The notes beneath the pieces are model-generated. The model searched no databases. It saw only the letters and a program-made list of their open reading frames with translations, and was not told where the DNA came from. The translations under genes and the position numbers were made by a program. From CAVPEW01 sp050247895 (GTDB lineage Bacteria; Actinomycetota; Acidimicrobiia; Acidimicrobiales; VFJN01), in contig JBFWTJ010000002.1 of the NCBI GenBank assembly GCA_050247895.1, positions 1-37,773 of the forward strand: DNA of 37,773 bases, written 5' to 3'. Positions 1 through 10,479 of the stretch are shown here, in pieces; position 1 is the first letter of the stretch; each line of letters begins with the position of its first letter.

Positions 1-305
1 TCGGCGACGCCGGCTCGGCCCAGCTGCTGATCGACCCGGGCCGGGCCGGCCGCAACCAGATCCACCTCTACACCTACGACGCCACCGGCCGGCCGGCCGC
101 GCTGGGCGAGTCGGTGCGCCTCGAGCTGAGCCAGCCCGAGGCCGGGATCGGACCCCTGACCCGGGAGCCGCTGCGGGCCGGTCCCTCCCACTTCACCCTG
201 CCCGACGCCGACCTCGTGCCCGCCGGGCGCTGGACGGTCGAGGTCCACGTGCGGATCGACCGCTTCACCGAGGCCGAGGGCACCGCCAGCCTGGAGATCC
301 GCTGA
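1..305 (+). CDS. CopC/CopD-type copper transport protein, C-terminal end (partial)
   Basis: The reading frame is open from base 3 and stops at 303-305, so only about 100 C-terminal residues are present. They form a beta-rich domain with the pattern GRAGRNQIHLY near the start and a closing segment GRWTVEVHVRIDRF. This is the periplasmic-type C-terminal domain found at the end of fused CopC-CopD/YcnJ copper resistance proteins of actinobacteria. Those proteins have an N-terminal CopC domain, a CopD membrane part and this tail, and act in copper import or tolerance at the membrane. The next gene starts 20 bases downstream on the same strand, which suggests an operon. The family call rests on the tail alone; the copper-binding part is outside the window. 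Confidence 0.7.
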   Translation, partial: GDAGSAQLLIDPGRAGRNQIHLYTYDATGRPAALGESVRLELSQPEAGIGPLTREPLRAGPSHFTLPDADLVPAGRWTVEVHVRIDRFTEAEGTASLEIR

Positions 306-325
306 GCGCGCCGACGGGCGGCAGG

Positions 326-1486
326 ATGTCCGCCGTGCCCCGTGCCGCCGGCCTGCCGCTCACCGACCCGGGGTGCGGGCCCGGCCACCCGCCCGCCCGG
401 GTGCCCCGGGCCCGGGCGTCGCTCGCCGGGGCCGTGCGGGTCGGGTCGGCCGCGACGGCCCTGGTCGTGGCCACCGCCGCCCTGGTCGTGGCCACCGCGT
501 CGCCGGCCGCCGCCGACCCGGCCGGGCCGTCCGACTTCCGGTCCGAGGTCACCACGGTGGTCCCCGAGGGGGCCGGGGTGCAGGCCGAGGTGCGCGGCGG
601 CGACAGCTTCCTCGAGCTGACCGTGGCCCCGGGCACCACGGTGGTGGTGTTCGGCTACACCGACGGCGCCGACGGCGACGGGCGGGGGAACGACCCCTAC
701 CTGCGCTTCAACCCGGACGGCACCGTCGAGCGGAACCGGATGAGCTCGGCCACCTACCTGAACGAGGACCGCCGGGGGAACGTGGACGTCCCCCCCGAGG
801 CGAACGACCCCACGGCGACGCCGGACTGGGAGCAGGTCGCCACCGGCGGGCGCTACGCCTGGCACGACCACCGCATCCACTGGATGCTCGACGGCCCACC
901 CGAGGGCGTGGGCCGGGGCGAGTCGGTGGGCGGCGACTACGACCCGTGGGTCGTGCCCCTGTCGATCGACGGGCAGGCCGCCCGGGTCGAGGGCACCCTG
1001 ACCTACGAGGAGGCGACGACCCCGCTGCCCTGGATCGTGGGTGGGTTGGTCGGGCTCGGCCTGCTGGCCTGGGCCGGCCGGCGGTCCCCGGTCCCGGTCG
1101 CCTGCGCCGCGCTGACCCTGGCCGGCGCGCTGGCCGTGGTCGCCGGGCGGGCCGAGCTGGCCGAGTCGCCCGCGGGCGTCGGCGCCAACCCGCTCCTGTG
1201 GGTCCTGCCCGCGCTGGCCGCCGTCGCCGCTGCGGTCGGCTCGTTCCTGGCCCGCCGGGTCACCGGTGTGGTCCTGGCCCTCGCCGCGGTCGCGGGCCTG
1301 GCCGGCTGGGGGCTCCTGCGCTTCACGACCCTGCTCCGGCCGGTCCTGCCCACCGACCTCCCTCCCGCGCTGGACCGGCTCTCTGTCACCGCCGCGCTGG
1401 CCGCGGCGGCCGGCGGGGCCGTGCTGGTGGTGGGCAGCGGCGCGCTGCGCCTCCCCGACCTGCCCGACGACGACGAGGCCTCCTGA
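326..1486 (+). CDS. Secreted/membrane-anchored protein of a copper-resistance neighbourhood, function unknown
   Basis: 386 residues from the ATG. An alternative GTG at 434 would give a shorter signal peptide directly before the hydrophobic run and ASPAAA cleavage region, and may be the real start. The mature part is a globular extracytoplasmic domain of about 170 residues with a conserved-looking HDHRIHWM motif around residue 190. It is followed by four or five hydrophobic segments from about residue 235 to the C terminus. Proteins of this build commonly sit beside copC/copD in actinobacteria, and this one follows such a gene by 20 bases. His- and Met-rich HDHRIHWM would suit metal binding, but that is inference. 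The signal peptide holds a 21-base tandem duplication. It converges with corA 39 bases downstream. Confidence 0.65.
   Translation: MSAVPRAAGLPLTDPGCGPGHPPARVPRARASLAGAVRVGSAATALVVATAALVVATASPAAADPAGPSDFRSEVTTVVPEGAGVQAEVRGGDSFLELTVAPGTTVVVFGYTDGADGDGRGNDPYLRFNPDGTVERNRMSSATYLNEDRRGNVDVPPEANDPTATPDWEQVATGGRYAWHDHRIHWMLDGPPEGVGRGESVGGDYDPWVVPLSIDGQAARVEGTLTYEEATTPLPWIVGGLVGLGLLAWAGRRSPVPVACAALTLAGALAVVAGRAELAESPAGVGANPLLWVLPALAAVAAAVGSFLARRVTGVVLALAAVAGLAGWGLLRFTTLLRPVLPTDLPPALDRLSVTAALAAAAGGAVLVVGSGALRLPDLPDDDEAS
458..499 (+). repeat. 21-base in-frame tandem duplication in a signal peptide
   Basis: Two copies of a 21-base unit, 458-478 and 479-499, nearly identical at their junctions. Each encodes ALVVATA, so the hydrophobic core of the signal peptide is doubled. 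It is a simple slippage or recombination product, and the reading frame is kept. Confidence 0.85.
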
Positions 1487-1525
1487 CCGGCCGCCGACCC
1501 CCACCGGCCCCCGGCTGCCGGCCCG

Positions 1526-2515
1526 TCAGAGCCAGCCGTCGCGGCGGAACCTGCGGTAGAGGACCACGCAGACGACCAGGATGACCGCCAGGGAGAGCGG
1601 GTAGCCGAAGGACCAGCGCAGCTCGGGCATGTGGTCGAAGTTCATCCCGTAGACGGCGCCGACGACCGTGGGGACCGCGGCCACCGCGACCAGCGCCGAG
1701 ATCCGCCGCATGTCGTCGTTCTGGCGCACCGACGCCTGGGCCAGGTTGGCGGTCAGCGCATCGGTGAGGGTGTCCCGGAAGTCGTCGATCTCGGCCACGA
1801 CCCGCAGCAGGTGGTCGAGCACGTCGCGGAAGTAGCTGCGCAGCTCGGGGCCGCAGCCCGGGATGGCCCCGGCGGCCAGCCGGCCCAGGGGTTCGACGAG
1901 CGGCTTGGCGAAGCGCTGGAAGTCGAGCACCTCGCGCTTGAGCTTGTAGATGCGCCGGACGGGGTCGGTCCGGTGGGACCGCTCGGCGTCGAACACCTCG
2001 GCCTCGATCTCGTGGATGTCGTTGTCGAGGCCCTCGATCACCGGCTCGTAGTCGTCGACGACCCGGTCGAGCACGGCGTGGAGGATCGCCATCGGCCCCA
2101 GGGCCAGCCGGTCCGGGTCGTCCTCGAGCGCGTGGCGGACCTCGGCCAGCGCCGAGCCGTGCCCGTGGCGCACGGTCACGACGTAGTCGGCGCCCACGAA
2201 GAGCTGGATCTCGGCGAACTCCACCGTCTCGAGGTCGTCCACGTAGCGGGCCGTCCGCAGGACGACGAAGAGGTCGCCGTCGTACACCTCGAGCTTGGGC
2301 CGCTGGTGGGCCAGCACGGCGTCCTCGACGGCGAGGTCGTGGAGGCCGAACTCGGCCCGCACCGCGGTGAACTCCTCGGGGGTGGGCTCGAACAGGCCGA
2401 GCCACACGAACGAGTCCGGCTCGCGGGCCGCCTCGAGGGCCTGCTCCAGGGGCACCGGCACCGTTCGCCGCTTGCCCTGCGTGTAGACCGCGAGGTCGAC
2501 GATCACGCCGACCAT
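1526..2515 (-). CDS. corA: CorA-family magnesium/cobalt channel
   Basis: 329 residues from ATG at 2515; the open frame continues upstream but without family similarity. CorA proteins form homopentameric inner-membrane channels for Mg2+ (and Co2+). The large N-terminal cytoplasmic domain (about residues 1-265) is followed by two C-terminal membrane helices. The diagnostic GMN selectivity motif is present as YGMNFDHMPEL between the two helices. The second helix is followed by a short basic tail (RRFRRDGW). Length is typical of the family. The gene is divergent from the MDMPI-like gene with only 30 bases between start codons, so the two promoters must overlap or lie inside the genes. Confidence 0.93.
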   Translation of the reverse strand: MVGVIVDLAVYTQGKRRTVPVPLEQALEAAREPDSFVWLGLFEPTPEEFTAVRAEFGLHDLAVEDAVLAHQRPKLEVYDGDLFVVLRTARYVDDLETVEFAEIQLFVGADYVVTVRHGHGSALAEVRHALEDDPDRLALGPMAILHAVLDRVVDDYEPVIEGLDNDIHEIEAEVFDAERSHRTDPVRRIYKLKREVLDFQRFAKPLVEPLGRLAAGAIPGCGPELRSYFRDVLDHLLRVVAEIDDFRDTLTDALTANLAQASVRQNDDMRRISALVAVAAVPTVVGAVYGMNFDHMPELRWSFGYPLSLAVILVVCVVLYRRFRRDGWL

Positions 2516-2545
2516 GATCGTCCACACGTGCCAGGCTCGGGCGCG

Positions 2546-3310
2546 ATGGACCCTGCCACGCACCTCTCCCACCTGCGCCTGCACGGCGACCGGCTCGCCG
2601 CCGCGGCCGCGCTGGCCGGTGACGACCGGCCCGTCCCCTCGTGCCCCGGCTGGACGATGGGCCAGCTCGTCGCCCACGCCGGAGGCGTCCTGGCCATGTG
2701 GCGGCTCACCGCGCAGCGCCCCCCGGGCTCCGAGCGGGTCCGGTTCCGGGAGGTCCCCCGACCCGCCGAGGGAGAGGACCTGGTGGCGTGGTTCGCCCAG
2801 GGCCTCGACGCCACGATCGCCGCGCTCGGCGCCGTCGACCCGGCCGAGGTGCGCGACACGTTCCTCGGCCCCCGGTCCGGTGCCTTCCTGGCCCGGCGCA
2901 GCGCGCTCGAGATCGCCGTCCACGGCTGGGACGCCCAAGGGGCGGTCGGGCGGCCCGAGCCGTTCGACCCCGCCCTCGCCGCCGACGGGATCGACGAGCT
3001 GCTCGGCGTGCTGGCCGCCGGGATCCCCGGCAAGGCGTTCCCGGCCTCGACCACGATCCACCTCCACGCCACCGACGACGAGCTCGACGGCGACGACGGC
3101 GAGTGGCTCGTGCACCTGGACGCCGACGCGGGCGAGGGTCCCGGCGTGTCCTTCACCCACGGCCACGCCAAGGGCGCGGTGGCGGTGCGGGGGACCGCCT
3201 CGGACCTCTACCTCCTGGCCTGGAACCGGGTCCCGGCCGACGACGGGCGCTTCGCGGTCTTCGGCGACCCCGCCGCGCTCGACCTGTGGCGCACCCACGT
3301 GGCCATCTGA
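2546..3310 (+). CDS. Maleylpyruvate isomerase family, mycothiol-dependent enzyme (MDMPI/DinB fold)
   Basis: 254 residues from ATG at 2546. The N-terminal half has the family pattern: an early helix, then VPSCPGWTMGQLVAHAGG, where the CPGW segment and its following His are typical of the metal-binding helix bundle of MDMPI proteins. LEIAVHGWDAQ near residue 135 supplies the third expected metal ligand region. The C-terminal half resembles the sterol-carrier-like domain of this family (VSFTHGHAKGAVAVRG, DLYLLAWNR). Members use mycothiol, the low-molecular-weight thiol of actinobacteria, in isomerase or transferase reactions; the actual substrate cannot be told. It converges with the NAD(P)-binding gene 75 bases downstream. 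Confidence 0.85.
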   Translation: MDPATHLSHLRLHGDRLAAAAALAGDDRPVPSCPGWTMGQLVAHAGGVLAMWRLTAQRPPGSERVRFREVPRPAEGEDLVAWFAQGLDATIAALGAVDPAEVRDTFLGPRSGAFLARRSALEIAVHGWDAQGAVGRPEPFDPALAADGIDELLGVLAAGIPGKAFPASTTIHLHATDDELDGDDGEWLVHLDADAGEGPGVSFTHGHAKGAVAVRGTASDLYLLAWNRVPADDGRFAVFGDPAALDLWRTHVAI

Positions 3311-3385
3311 TCCCGCCGGGCCACGGCGCGAGCCGGCCCGGGCCCGACCGTCAGCCCCGGGGCCGACCCGCCACCGCGGCGTGGC

Positions 3386-4363
3386 TCACCCGGCACCCTC
3401 GAAGACCGCGGCCTTGATCCCCACCACGGCCAGGGCGGCCAGCCAGCTCACCGGGTCCTCGACCCGGGCCAGCCCGCCCGCGCCCGTGGCCAGCTCCCCT
3501 GCCGCGGCCCGGCTCGCGGCCAGGGCTGCCAGGGTCCCCGCCGCCACCGCCGGCCGGTCCAGGGCCCCCAGCACGACGACCTCGCGCGCCGCGCCCGCCG
3601 TGCCCCGCAGCTCGACCCGCAGTGCCCCGACCAGGCCCTCGGGGTGGGGACGGCGCAGCATCGGCAGGCGGGCCGTCAGCCGGTCCCGCCGGTTGGCGGC
3701 CAACCGGGCGGTCACCCGCGACACCCCGGGGAACTCGGGGACCAGCAGCAGGGCATCGGGCAGCTCGGCCCGGTAGCAGTCGCGACCGCCGACCGGGTCG
3801 GGGAACCAGCACAGCTCGCGCCCCGACCCCGCCGGGCGGCGCAACCAGCCGTGGTCGCGCCAGTCCAGGGCCGTGCCGGCCAGGGCCCGGTGGTGGTGCC
3901 GGGCGCAGGCCGGGCCCCCGGTGCCCACCCGGGCCACGTGGACCTCGTCGACGGTCTCGAACCGCTCGGCGGCGTGGCGGACCAGCAGGCAGCTCAGCCC
4001 GGGGGAGAACCCGGTGCCCACGACCACGCTGCGCTCCCGGACCGTGGCCTCGGCGTCCAGGTCGAGCAGGGCCTGCACGTCGACGAGGTCGTCGGAGGTC
4101 GACACGACGTGGCGGCCCCGGGCGAGGTGGTCGCGCGCCGGACCGGCGTGGGTCCCCGACGGTCCGGCCAGCACGACCACGTCGACCTCGGCGTCCAGCG
4201 GCTCGTCGACCGCGGTCACGTCGGCACCGATGCGGGCGGCCACGGCCCGGGCCCGGTCCGGCGAGCCACCGGCCAGCAGCACCGCCTCGACGTCGTCCGA
4301 CTCGGCCAGCTGGCGGGCGGCCCGGGCACCCACCGCGCCGGGGCCGACGACGAGCGCCCTCAC
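3386..4363 (-). CDS. NAD(P)-binding Rossmann protein, saccharopine-dehydrogenase/Gfo-Idh-like
   Basis: 325 residues from GTG at 4363. The N terminus is a textbook dinucleotide-binding fold: VRALVVGPGAVGARAARQL, then an acidic strand end near DVEAVLLAGGSPDRA, and VVVLAGPSGTHAGPA further on. GTGFSPGLSCLLVRHA around residue 125 resembles the start of the catalytic domain in saccharopine-dehydrogenase-like oxidoreductases. The substrate is unknown. The start codon overlaps the stop of the 45-residue peptide gene (GTGA), so the two are probably translationally coupled. I chose this start because of that overlap and because the Rossmann strand begins there; the frame continues upstream without meaningful similarity. 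Confidence 0.75.
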   Translation of the reverse strand: MRALVVGPGAVGARAARQLAESDDVEAVLLAGGSPDRARAVAARIGADVTAVDEPLDAEVDVVVLAGPSGTHAGPARDHLARGRHVVSTSDDLVDVQALLDLDAEATVRERSVVVGTGFSPGLSCLLVRHAAERFETVDEVHVARVGTGGPACARHHHRALAGTALDWRDHGWLRRPAGSGRELCWFPDPVGGRDCYRAELPDALLLVPEFPGVSRVTARLAANRRDRLTARLPMLRRPHPEGLVGALRVELRGTAGAAREVVVLGALDRPAVAAGTLAALAASRAAAGELATGAGGLARVEDPVSWLAALAVVGIKAAVFEGAG

Positions 4364-4497
4364 CGGAGGTCGGGGCCGGACAGCTCGCGCCAGCCGCCGT
4401 CCTGCGGGGGCGTGCCGCCGCTGCCTCGGGCCCGGAGCACGGCAGCGATCAGGCCGGCCACCCCGAGGGCGACCAGGGCTCGTCGGAGCAGGGCCAT
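4360..4497 (-). CDS. 45-residue single-pass membrane peptide
   Basis: A short gene reading MALLRRALVALGVAGLIAAV at its N terminus, then a charged tail with two glycine-rich spots ending in ELSGPDLR. Two arginines, an 18-residue hydrophobic run and a polar tail predict one membrane helix with the tail facing one side. The ATG at 4497 has a GGGAG ribosome-binding site 8 bases upstream, and its TGA overlaps the GTG of the following oxidoreductase-like gene. Both points argue for a real gene. It lies directly downstream of tRNA-Ile on the same strand. I do not recognise a named family. Confidence 0.6.
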   Translation of the reverse strand: MALLRRALVALGVAGLIAAVLRARGSGGTPPQDGGWRELSGPDLR

Positions 4498-4561
4498 GTG
4501 GGGTGACTCCCGGAGGGCAGAGGGACGACCGACCCCGGCGCCCCGAGGCGCCGGCGTCGAG

Positions 4562-4635
<74 letters not shown>

Positions 4636-4649
4636 GGGACCCGGTGAGG

Positions 4650-5477
4650 CTAGCGGCTCGCTCGCGACGGCGGCGAGCCCGCCCGGTCCGGGGGCCGTGG
4701 CCCTCCGGGGCGAGGCGGCGTCTCGGGCTCCAGGACCGTGAAGCGGACCCCGCCGGTCAGGTCGCTGATCAGGTTGAACAGCAGGGCGAGGATGGCGTTG
4801 AAGGCCGAACCGGCCACCACGAGGATCAACCCGCCCAGCACCGCGGCCTCGAAGATCCGGTCGTCCTCGAACTGGAACTCCCCGACCAGCTCCTGGCCGG
4901 CGGGGCAGTCGTCGCCGTCCGAGTCGTCGGCGTCGGGCTCGGCCGCCGAGGGCGCCAGGGTCGTCGCGGCCGGGTCGGCGGGCGCCTCGACCGGCAGGCT
5001 GGTCGAGGTCGACGGGTCGCCGGCCGCGGCGTCGGGCTGGTCGACGGGCTGGCAGTTGCCGAAGCCGAGGGAGGTGACGAAGTCCTCGACCTGGTCGATC
5101 GTGCCGGCGTTGCGGGCCGTGCGCCACAGCAGCGTCGACGCGACGCAGACCATGAGGAACACGGCCAGGTAGAACAGGACCGAGATCTTCAGCACCGACC
5201 AGGGGTCGACGTGGCGGACGATCCGCTTGACCCGCCGGGCCCGGGTCCGCCGGCGACGGCCCAGGCGCCGGGACCGGTGCGGCTCCGGCGTCGCCTCGGC
5301 GGCTCGTGCCGCCTCGGCCGGGCGGCGACGGGGCGTCACCGGGCGCGACGGTGTCGGGGAGGGGCCCGGCGTGACGGGCGAGGCGGTGGGGACACCGACC
5401 TCGGTCCGTGGCTCACCCGACCCCAGCCGGGGGCTGGGCACGTCGGGGGCGCTGAGCCCCGGCTTCTCGGGCGCCAT
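4650..5477 (-). CDS. DUF3566 membrane protein beside gyrA
   Basis: 275 residues from ATG at 5477. A long proline- and arginine-rich cytoplasmic N terminus (about 90 residues) leads to the DUF3566 signature region RRVKRIVRHVDPWSVLKIS and a first membrane helix. A second helix (about residues 220-245) lies in the segment VLGGLILVVAGSAFNAILAL. DUF3566 proteins sit beside gyrA in many actinobacteria; their role is unknown, with envelope or division functions proposed. Between the helices here is an acidic, Thr/Ser/Pro-rich insertion of about 75 residues with a Cys at each side (GNCQP and DDCPAG), which would be outside the cell. It is downstream of the TadE-like gene. Confidence 0.85.
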   Translation of the reverse strand: MAPEKPGLSAPDVPSPRLGSGEPRTEVGVPTASPVTPGPSPTPSRPVTPRRRPAEAARAAEATPEPHRSRRLGRRRRTRARRVKRIVRHVDPWSVLKISVLFYLAVFLMVCVASTLLWRTARNAGTIDQVEDFVTSLGFGNCQPVDQPDAAAGDPSTSTSLPVEAPADPAATTLAPSAAEPDADDSDGDDCPAGQELVGEFQFEDDRIFEAAVLGGLILVVAGSAFNAILALLFNLISDLTGGVRFTVLEPETPPRPGGPRPPDRAGSPPSRASR

Positions 5478-5514
5478 CGGAGCGAGACTAGTGGCGGCTC
5501 TCCCTGCACCGGGG

Positions 5515-5832
5515 TCACCGGCCCCGGCGGGCACGGGCCTCGGCCCGCGCCCCGCCCACCTCGACCTCCACGACCACGTCGGGCCCGGCGGCTGCGAAGT
5601 CGACCAGCCGGCCGCCGTTGGCCGCAGCCACCTCACGGGCCGCTCCCTCCCCCTCGGCCGCGCCGGCCAGGGCGGACAGGTCGGCCGCGGTGCGAGCGGC
5701 GGAGCGGGCCGACGCCGCCCGGGCCAGGGGCACCAGCGCGATGAGCAGCAGCCCGGTGATCGCGATCAGGGCGACGGCCAGGGGCAGGGCCTGCCCGGAC
5801 GAGTGGTGGTGAGCAGATCGATCGACGGGCAC
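5515..5832 (-). CDS. TadE-like/Rv3654c-type small secreted or pilin-like protein
   Basis: 105 residues from GTG at 5832, with GGAGG five bases upstream. After a short N terminus comes SSGQALPLAVALIAITGLLL, a prepilin-type hydrophobic helix with small residues before it, then RSAARTAADLSALAGA. This pattern is typical of the TadE-like and Rv3654c families associated with Tad-type secretion. The rest is a small alanine- and valine-rich domain. No other tad or pilus assembly gene is near, so a partner locus would have to be elsewhere. It lies 37 bases upstream of DUF3566 and probably shares its transcript. Confidence 0.7.
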   Translation of the reverse strand: MPVDRSAHHHSSGQALPLAVALIAITGLLLIALVPLARAASARSAARTAADLSALAGAAEGEGAAREVAAANGGRLVDFAAAGPDVVVEVEVGGARAEARARRGR

Positions 5833-5894
5833 GGGGCCTCCGAGCGGTGGTGCGGTCGGGGGCGCTCACGCCGGAGTCGCCGAGGGAGGTCCGG

Positions 5895-5900
5895 ACCCTA
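5895..5900 (-). promoter_or_regulatory. Candidate -10 element for the TadE-like/DUF3566 genes
   Basis: TAGGGT on the minus strand, in the 112-base gap between the gyrA stop and the TadE-like GTG, fits the actinobacterial TANNNT -10 pattern. No good -35 is seen. Confidence 0.35.
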
Positions 5901-5944
5901 GCCCGACCCGGTCACGGCGGGGCAGGGCCGGTGGGGACGCTGCG

Positions 5945-8388
5945 TCAGGCGGTGTCCTCGACGGCCAGGACCGGGGCCACCGCGGCGACCGCCTGGCCGG
6001 CTTCGAGGTCCATCACCTTCACGCCCGTGGCGTCGCGGCCCTGGGACGAGACGCCACGCACCTCGGTGCGGATGACCGTCCCGGACGAGTTGATGACGAA
6101 GATCTCGTCGTCGATCCCGACCATGAAGGCGGCCACGACCCGGCCCTTCTTCGCCGTGAGCTTGATGCCCCGCACGCCCTGGCCGCCCCGGCCCTGCCGG
6201 TTGAAGTGCTCGAGCTGGGTCCGCTTGCCGTAGCCGGCGTCGGTCACGATGAGCATGGCCACGTCGTCGCGGCACGTGTCGCAGGAGACGACCTGGTCGT
6301 CGCCCCGCAGCTTCATGCCCCGCACGCCGGCCGCGGCCCGGCCCATCGGGCGCACCTCGTCCTCGTTGAAGCGGATGGCCTGGCCGAGCTGGGAGATCAT
6401 GAGGATGTCGTCGCCGCCGTTGGTCGGGATGACCTTCACCAGCTCGTCGCCGTCGCGCAGGTTGATGGCGATGAGCCCGGTGCGCAGCGACGAGTCGTAC
6501 TCGTTGAACTTCGTCTTCTTGACCTGGCCCTGCTTGGTCGCGAAGAAGAGGTACCGGCTGGTCTCGTAGTCGCGGGTGTCGATGATGGCCTGGATCTGCT
6601 CGCCCGGCTGGAGCTGGAGCAGGTTCGGCATGGCGGTGCCCCGGGCGGTCCGGTCCTTCTTGGGGATCTCGTGGGCCTTGAGCCGGTAGACGCGGCCCAG
6701 GTTCGAGAAGAAGAGCAGGTAGGCGTGGGCGGTGGTGGTGAGGATGTGGGTGACGTAGTCCTCGTCACGGAGCTTGGCCCCCGCGACGCCCCGCCCGCCC
6801 CGGCCCTGGGCCCGGAACGTGTCGGCCGCGACCGTCTTCGTGTAGCCCTTGGCCGACAGGGTGACGACCAGCTCCTCGTCGTCGATCAGGTCCTCGATGT
6901 CCATGTCGCCGGAGTCGAGGGTGATGCGCGACCGGCGCGCGGTGGCGAACTTCTCCTTGATCTCAGCCAGCTCGTCCTTGATGACGGTGCGGAGCCGGCC
7001 CTCGTCGGCGAGGATCGCCTCGAGCTCGGCCACCTCGGCCCGCAGCTCGTCGATGCGGGTCTCGATGTCGATCCGGGCCAGGCGGGTCAGCCGGCCGAGC
7101 TGCATGTCGAGGATGTGCTCGGCCTGCACGTCGGAGAACTCGAACGGCTCGGCCATGAGCCGCTCGCGGGCGTCGGTCCGGCTCTCGGAGGCGCGGATGG
7201 TGGCGATCACCTCGTCGATGACGTTGATCGCCTTGAGGTAGCCCTCCTGGATGTGGAGGTCCCGCTGGGCCTTCTCCAGGCGGAACTCGGAGCGCCGGCG
7301 GATGACCTCGACCTGGTGGCCGACGTAGGCGCCGAGCGCCTGGGCCAGGTTGAGCGTCCGCGGCACCCCGTCGACCAGGGCCACGGTGTTCACCGCGAAG
7401 TTCGTCTGGAGCGGCGTGTGCTTGTAGAGGTTGTTGAGGATGACGAGGCCAGCGGCGTCCTTCTTCAGCTTGATGACCAGCCGGGTCTTGCCCTTGGCCG
7501 ACTCGTCGTTGACGTCGGCGATCCCGTCGATCTGGCGGGTCTGCACCAGCTCCTTGATCTTGGCCGCGGTGGCCGAGATCGACGTCTGGTAGGGCATCTC
7601 GGTGACAACGATGATGTCGTTGCCCTTGGTCTCCTCGATCTCGGCCACGGCGCGGATCCGGATCGAGCCCTTCCCGGTGCGGTAGGCGTCGAGGATCCCC
7701 TGGCGGCCCATGATCAGCCCGCCGGTCGGGAAGTCCGGGCCCTTCACGAAGGCCATGAGGTCGTCGGAGGTGGCGTCGGGGTGGTCGATCAGGTGGACCG
7801 TGGCGTCGATGACCTCGCCCAGGTTGTGGGGCGGGATGTTGGTGGCCATCCCCACCGCGATGCCCTGGCTGCCGTTGACCAGCAGGTTGGGGAACCGGGA
7901 CGGGAGGACGACGGGCTCGGTCTCGTCGCCCGAGTAGTTGTCCCGGAAGTCGACGGTGCGCTCGTCGATCCCGTCGAGCATCCGCAGCGAGAGCGGGTTC
8001 AGGCGGCACTCGGTGTAGCGGGCCGCGGCCGGGCCGAAGTCGGGGGACCCGAAGTTGCCGTGTCCGTCGATGAGCGGGTGGCGCAGCGAGAAGTCCTGGG
8101 CCAGGCGGACCAGGGCGTCGTAGATGGCACCGTCGCCGTGGGGATGGAACTTGCCCATCACCTCGCCGGTGACCTTGGCGCACTTCACGTGGGCCCGCTC
8201 GGGACGCGCGCCGAGGACCGACATGCCGTAGAGGATCCGCCGGTGCACCGGCTTGAGCCCGTCGCGGGCGTCGGGCAGGGCCCGCGCCGTGATGACCGAC
8301 ATCGCGTAGTCGAGGAAGGAGCGCTCCATCTCCTCCTGGATCTCGACCGGTTCGATGGGAGGGATCTCGTCGGCAGGTGCGTCGGTCA

Positions 8389-8389
<1 letters not shown>
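5945..8389 (-). CDS. gyrA: DNA gyrase subunit A
   Basis: 814 residues. GyrA cleaves and religates DNA in the A2B2 gyrase that introduces negative supercoils. The N-terminal breakage-reunion domain has the catalytic tyrosine at Tyr125 (AARYTECRL). The C-terminal beta-pinwheel carries GyrA-box-like motifs QGRGGRG and QGRGGQG instead of the usual QRRGGKG. The quinolone-resistance region reads [10 protein letters not shown]: the position equal to E. coli Ser83 is Gly87, and Asp87 is kept as Asp91. The ATG shares its A with the gyrB TGA (TGATG), so translation of the two subunits is coupled. This is the last gene of the dnaA-gyrA series. Confidence 0.99.
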
Positions 8390-10314
<1,925 letters not shown>

Positions 10315-10406
10315 GGCGCGCCTCTCTAGGACTGATCAGGGGGTCGGGCGATGGACCGGCGCGGGGAGCGTTTTTCCTGGTCAGCACCGCGAATCACAGC
10401 CTTGGG

Positions 10407-10412
10407 AGTTTA
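10407..10412 (-). promoter_or_regulatory. Candidate -10 element upstream of gyrB
   Basis: TAAACT on the minus strand, about 95 bases before the gyrB GTG, in the only sizeable gap between dciA and gyrB. It matches TANNNT, but there is no strong -35. It would allow gyrBA to be transcribed apart from dnaA. Confidence 0.4.
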
Positions 10413-10479
10413 CCAGCCAGGGTCCCGGACCAGGGACCTCCCCCACTTCATCTGACGGGTGGTCACCTCGAGGCTCCGC

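Noticed and set aside
2641..3417. Alternative-frame ORF inside the MDMPI gene
   Set aside because: Arg/Pro-rich shadow frame; the overlapping frame carries the family motifs.
3926..3940. CACGTG-centred sequence in the oxidoreductase-like gene
   Set aside because: GGGCCACGTGGACC shares only the central hexamer and a few bases with parS; several such hexamers occur by chance in this composition.
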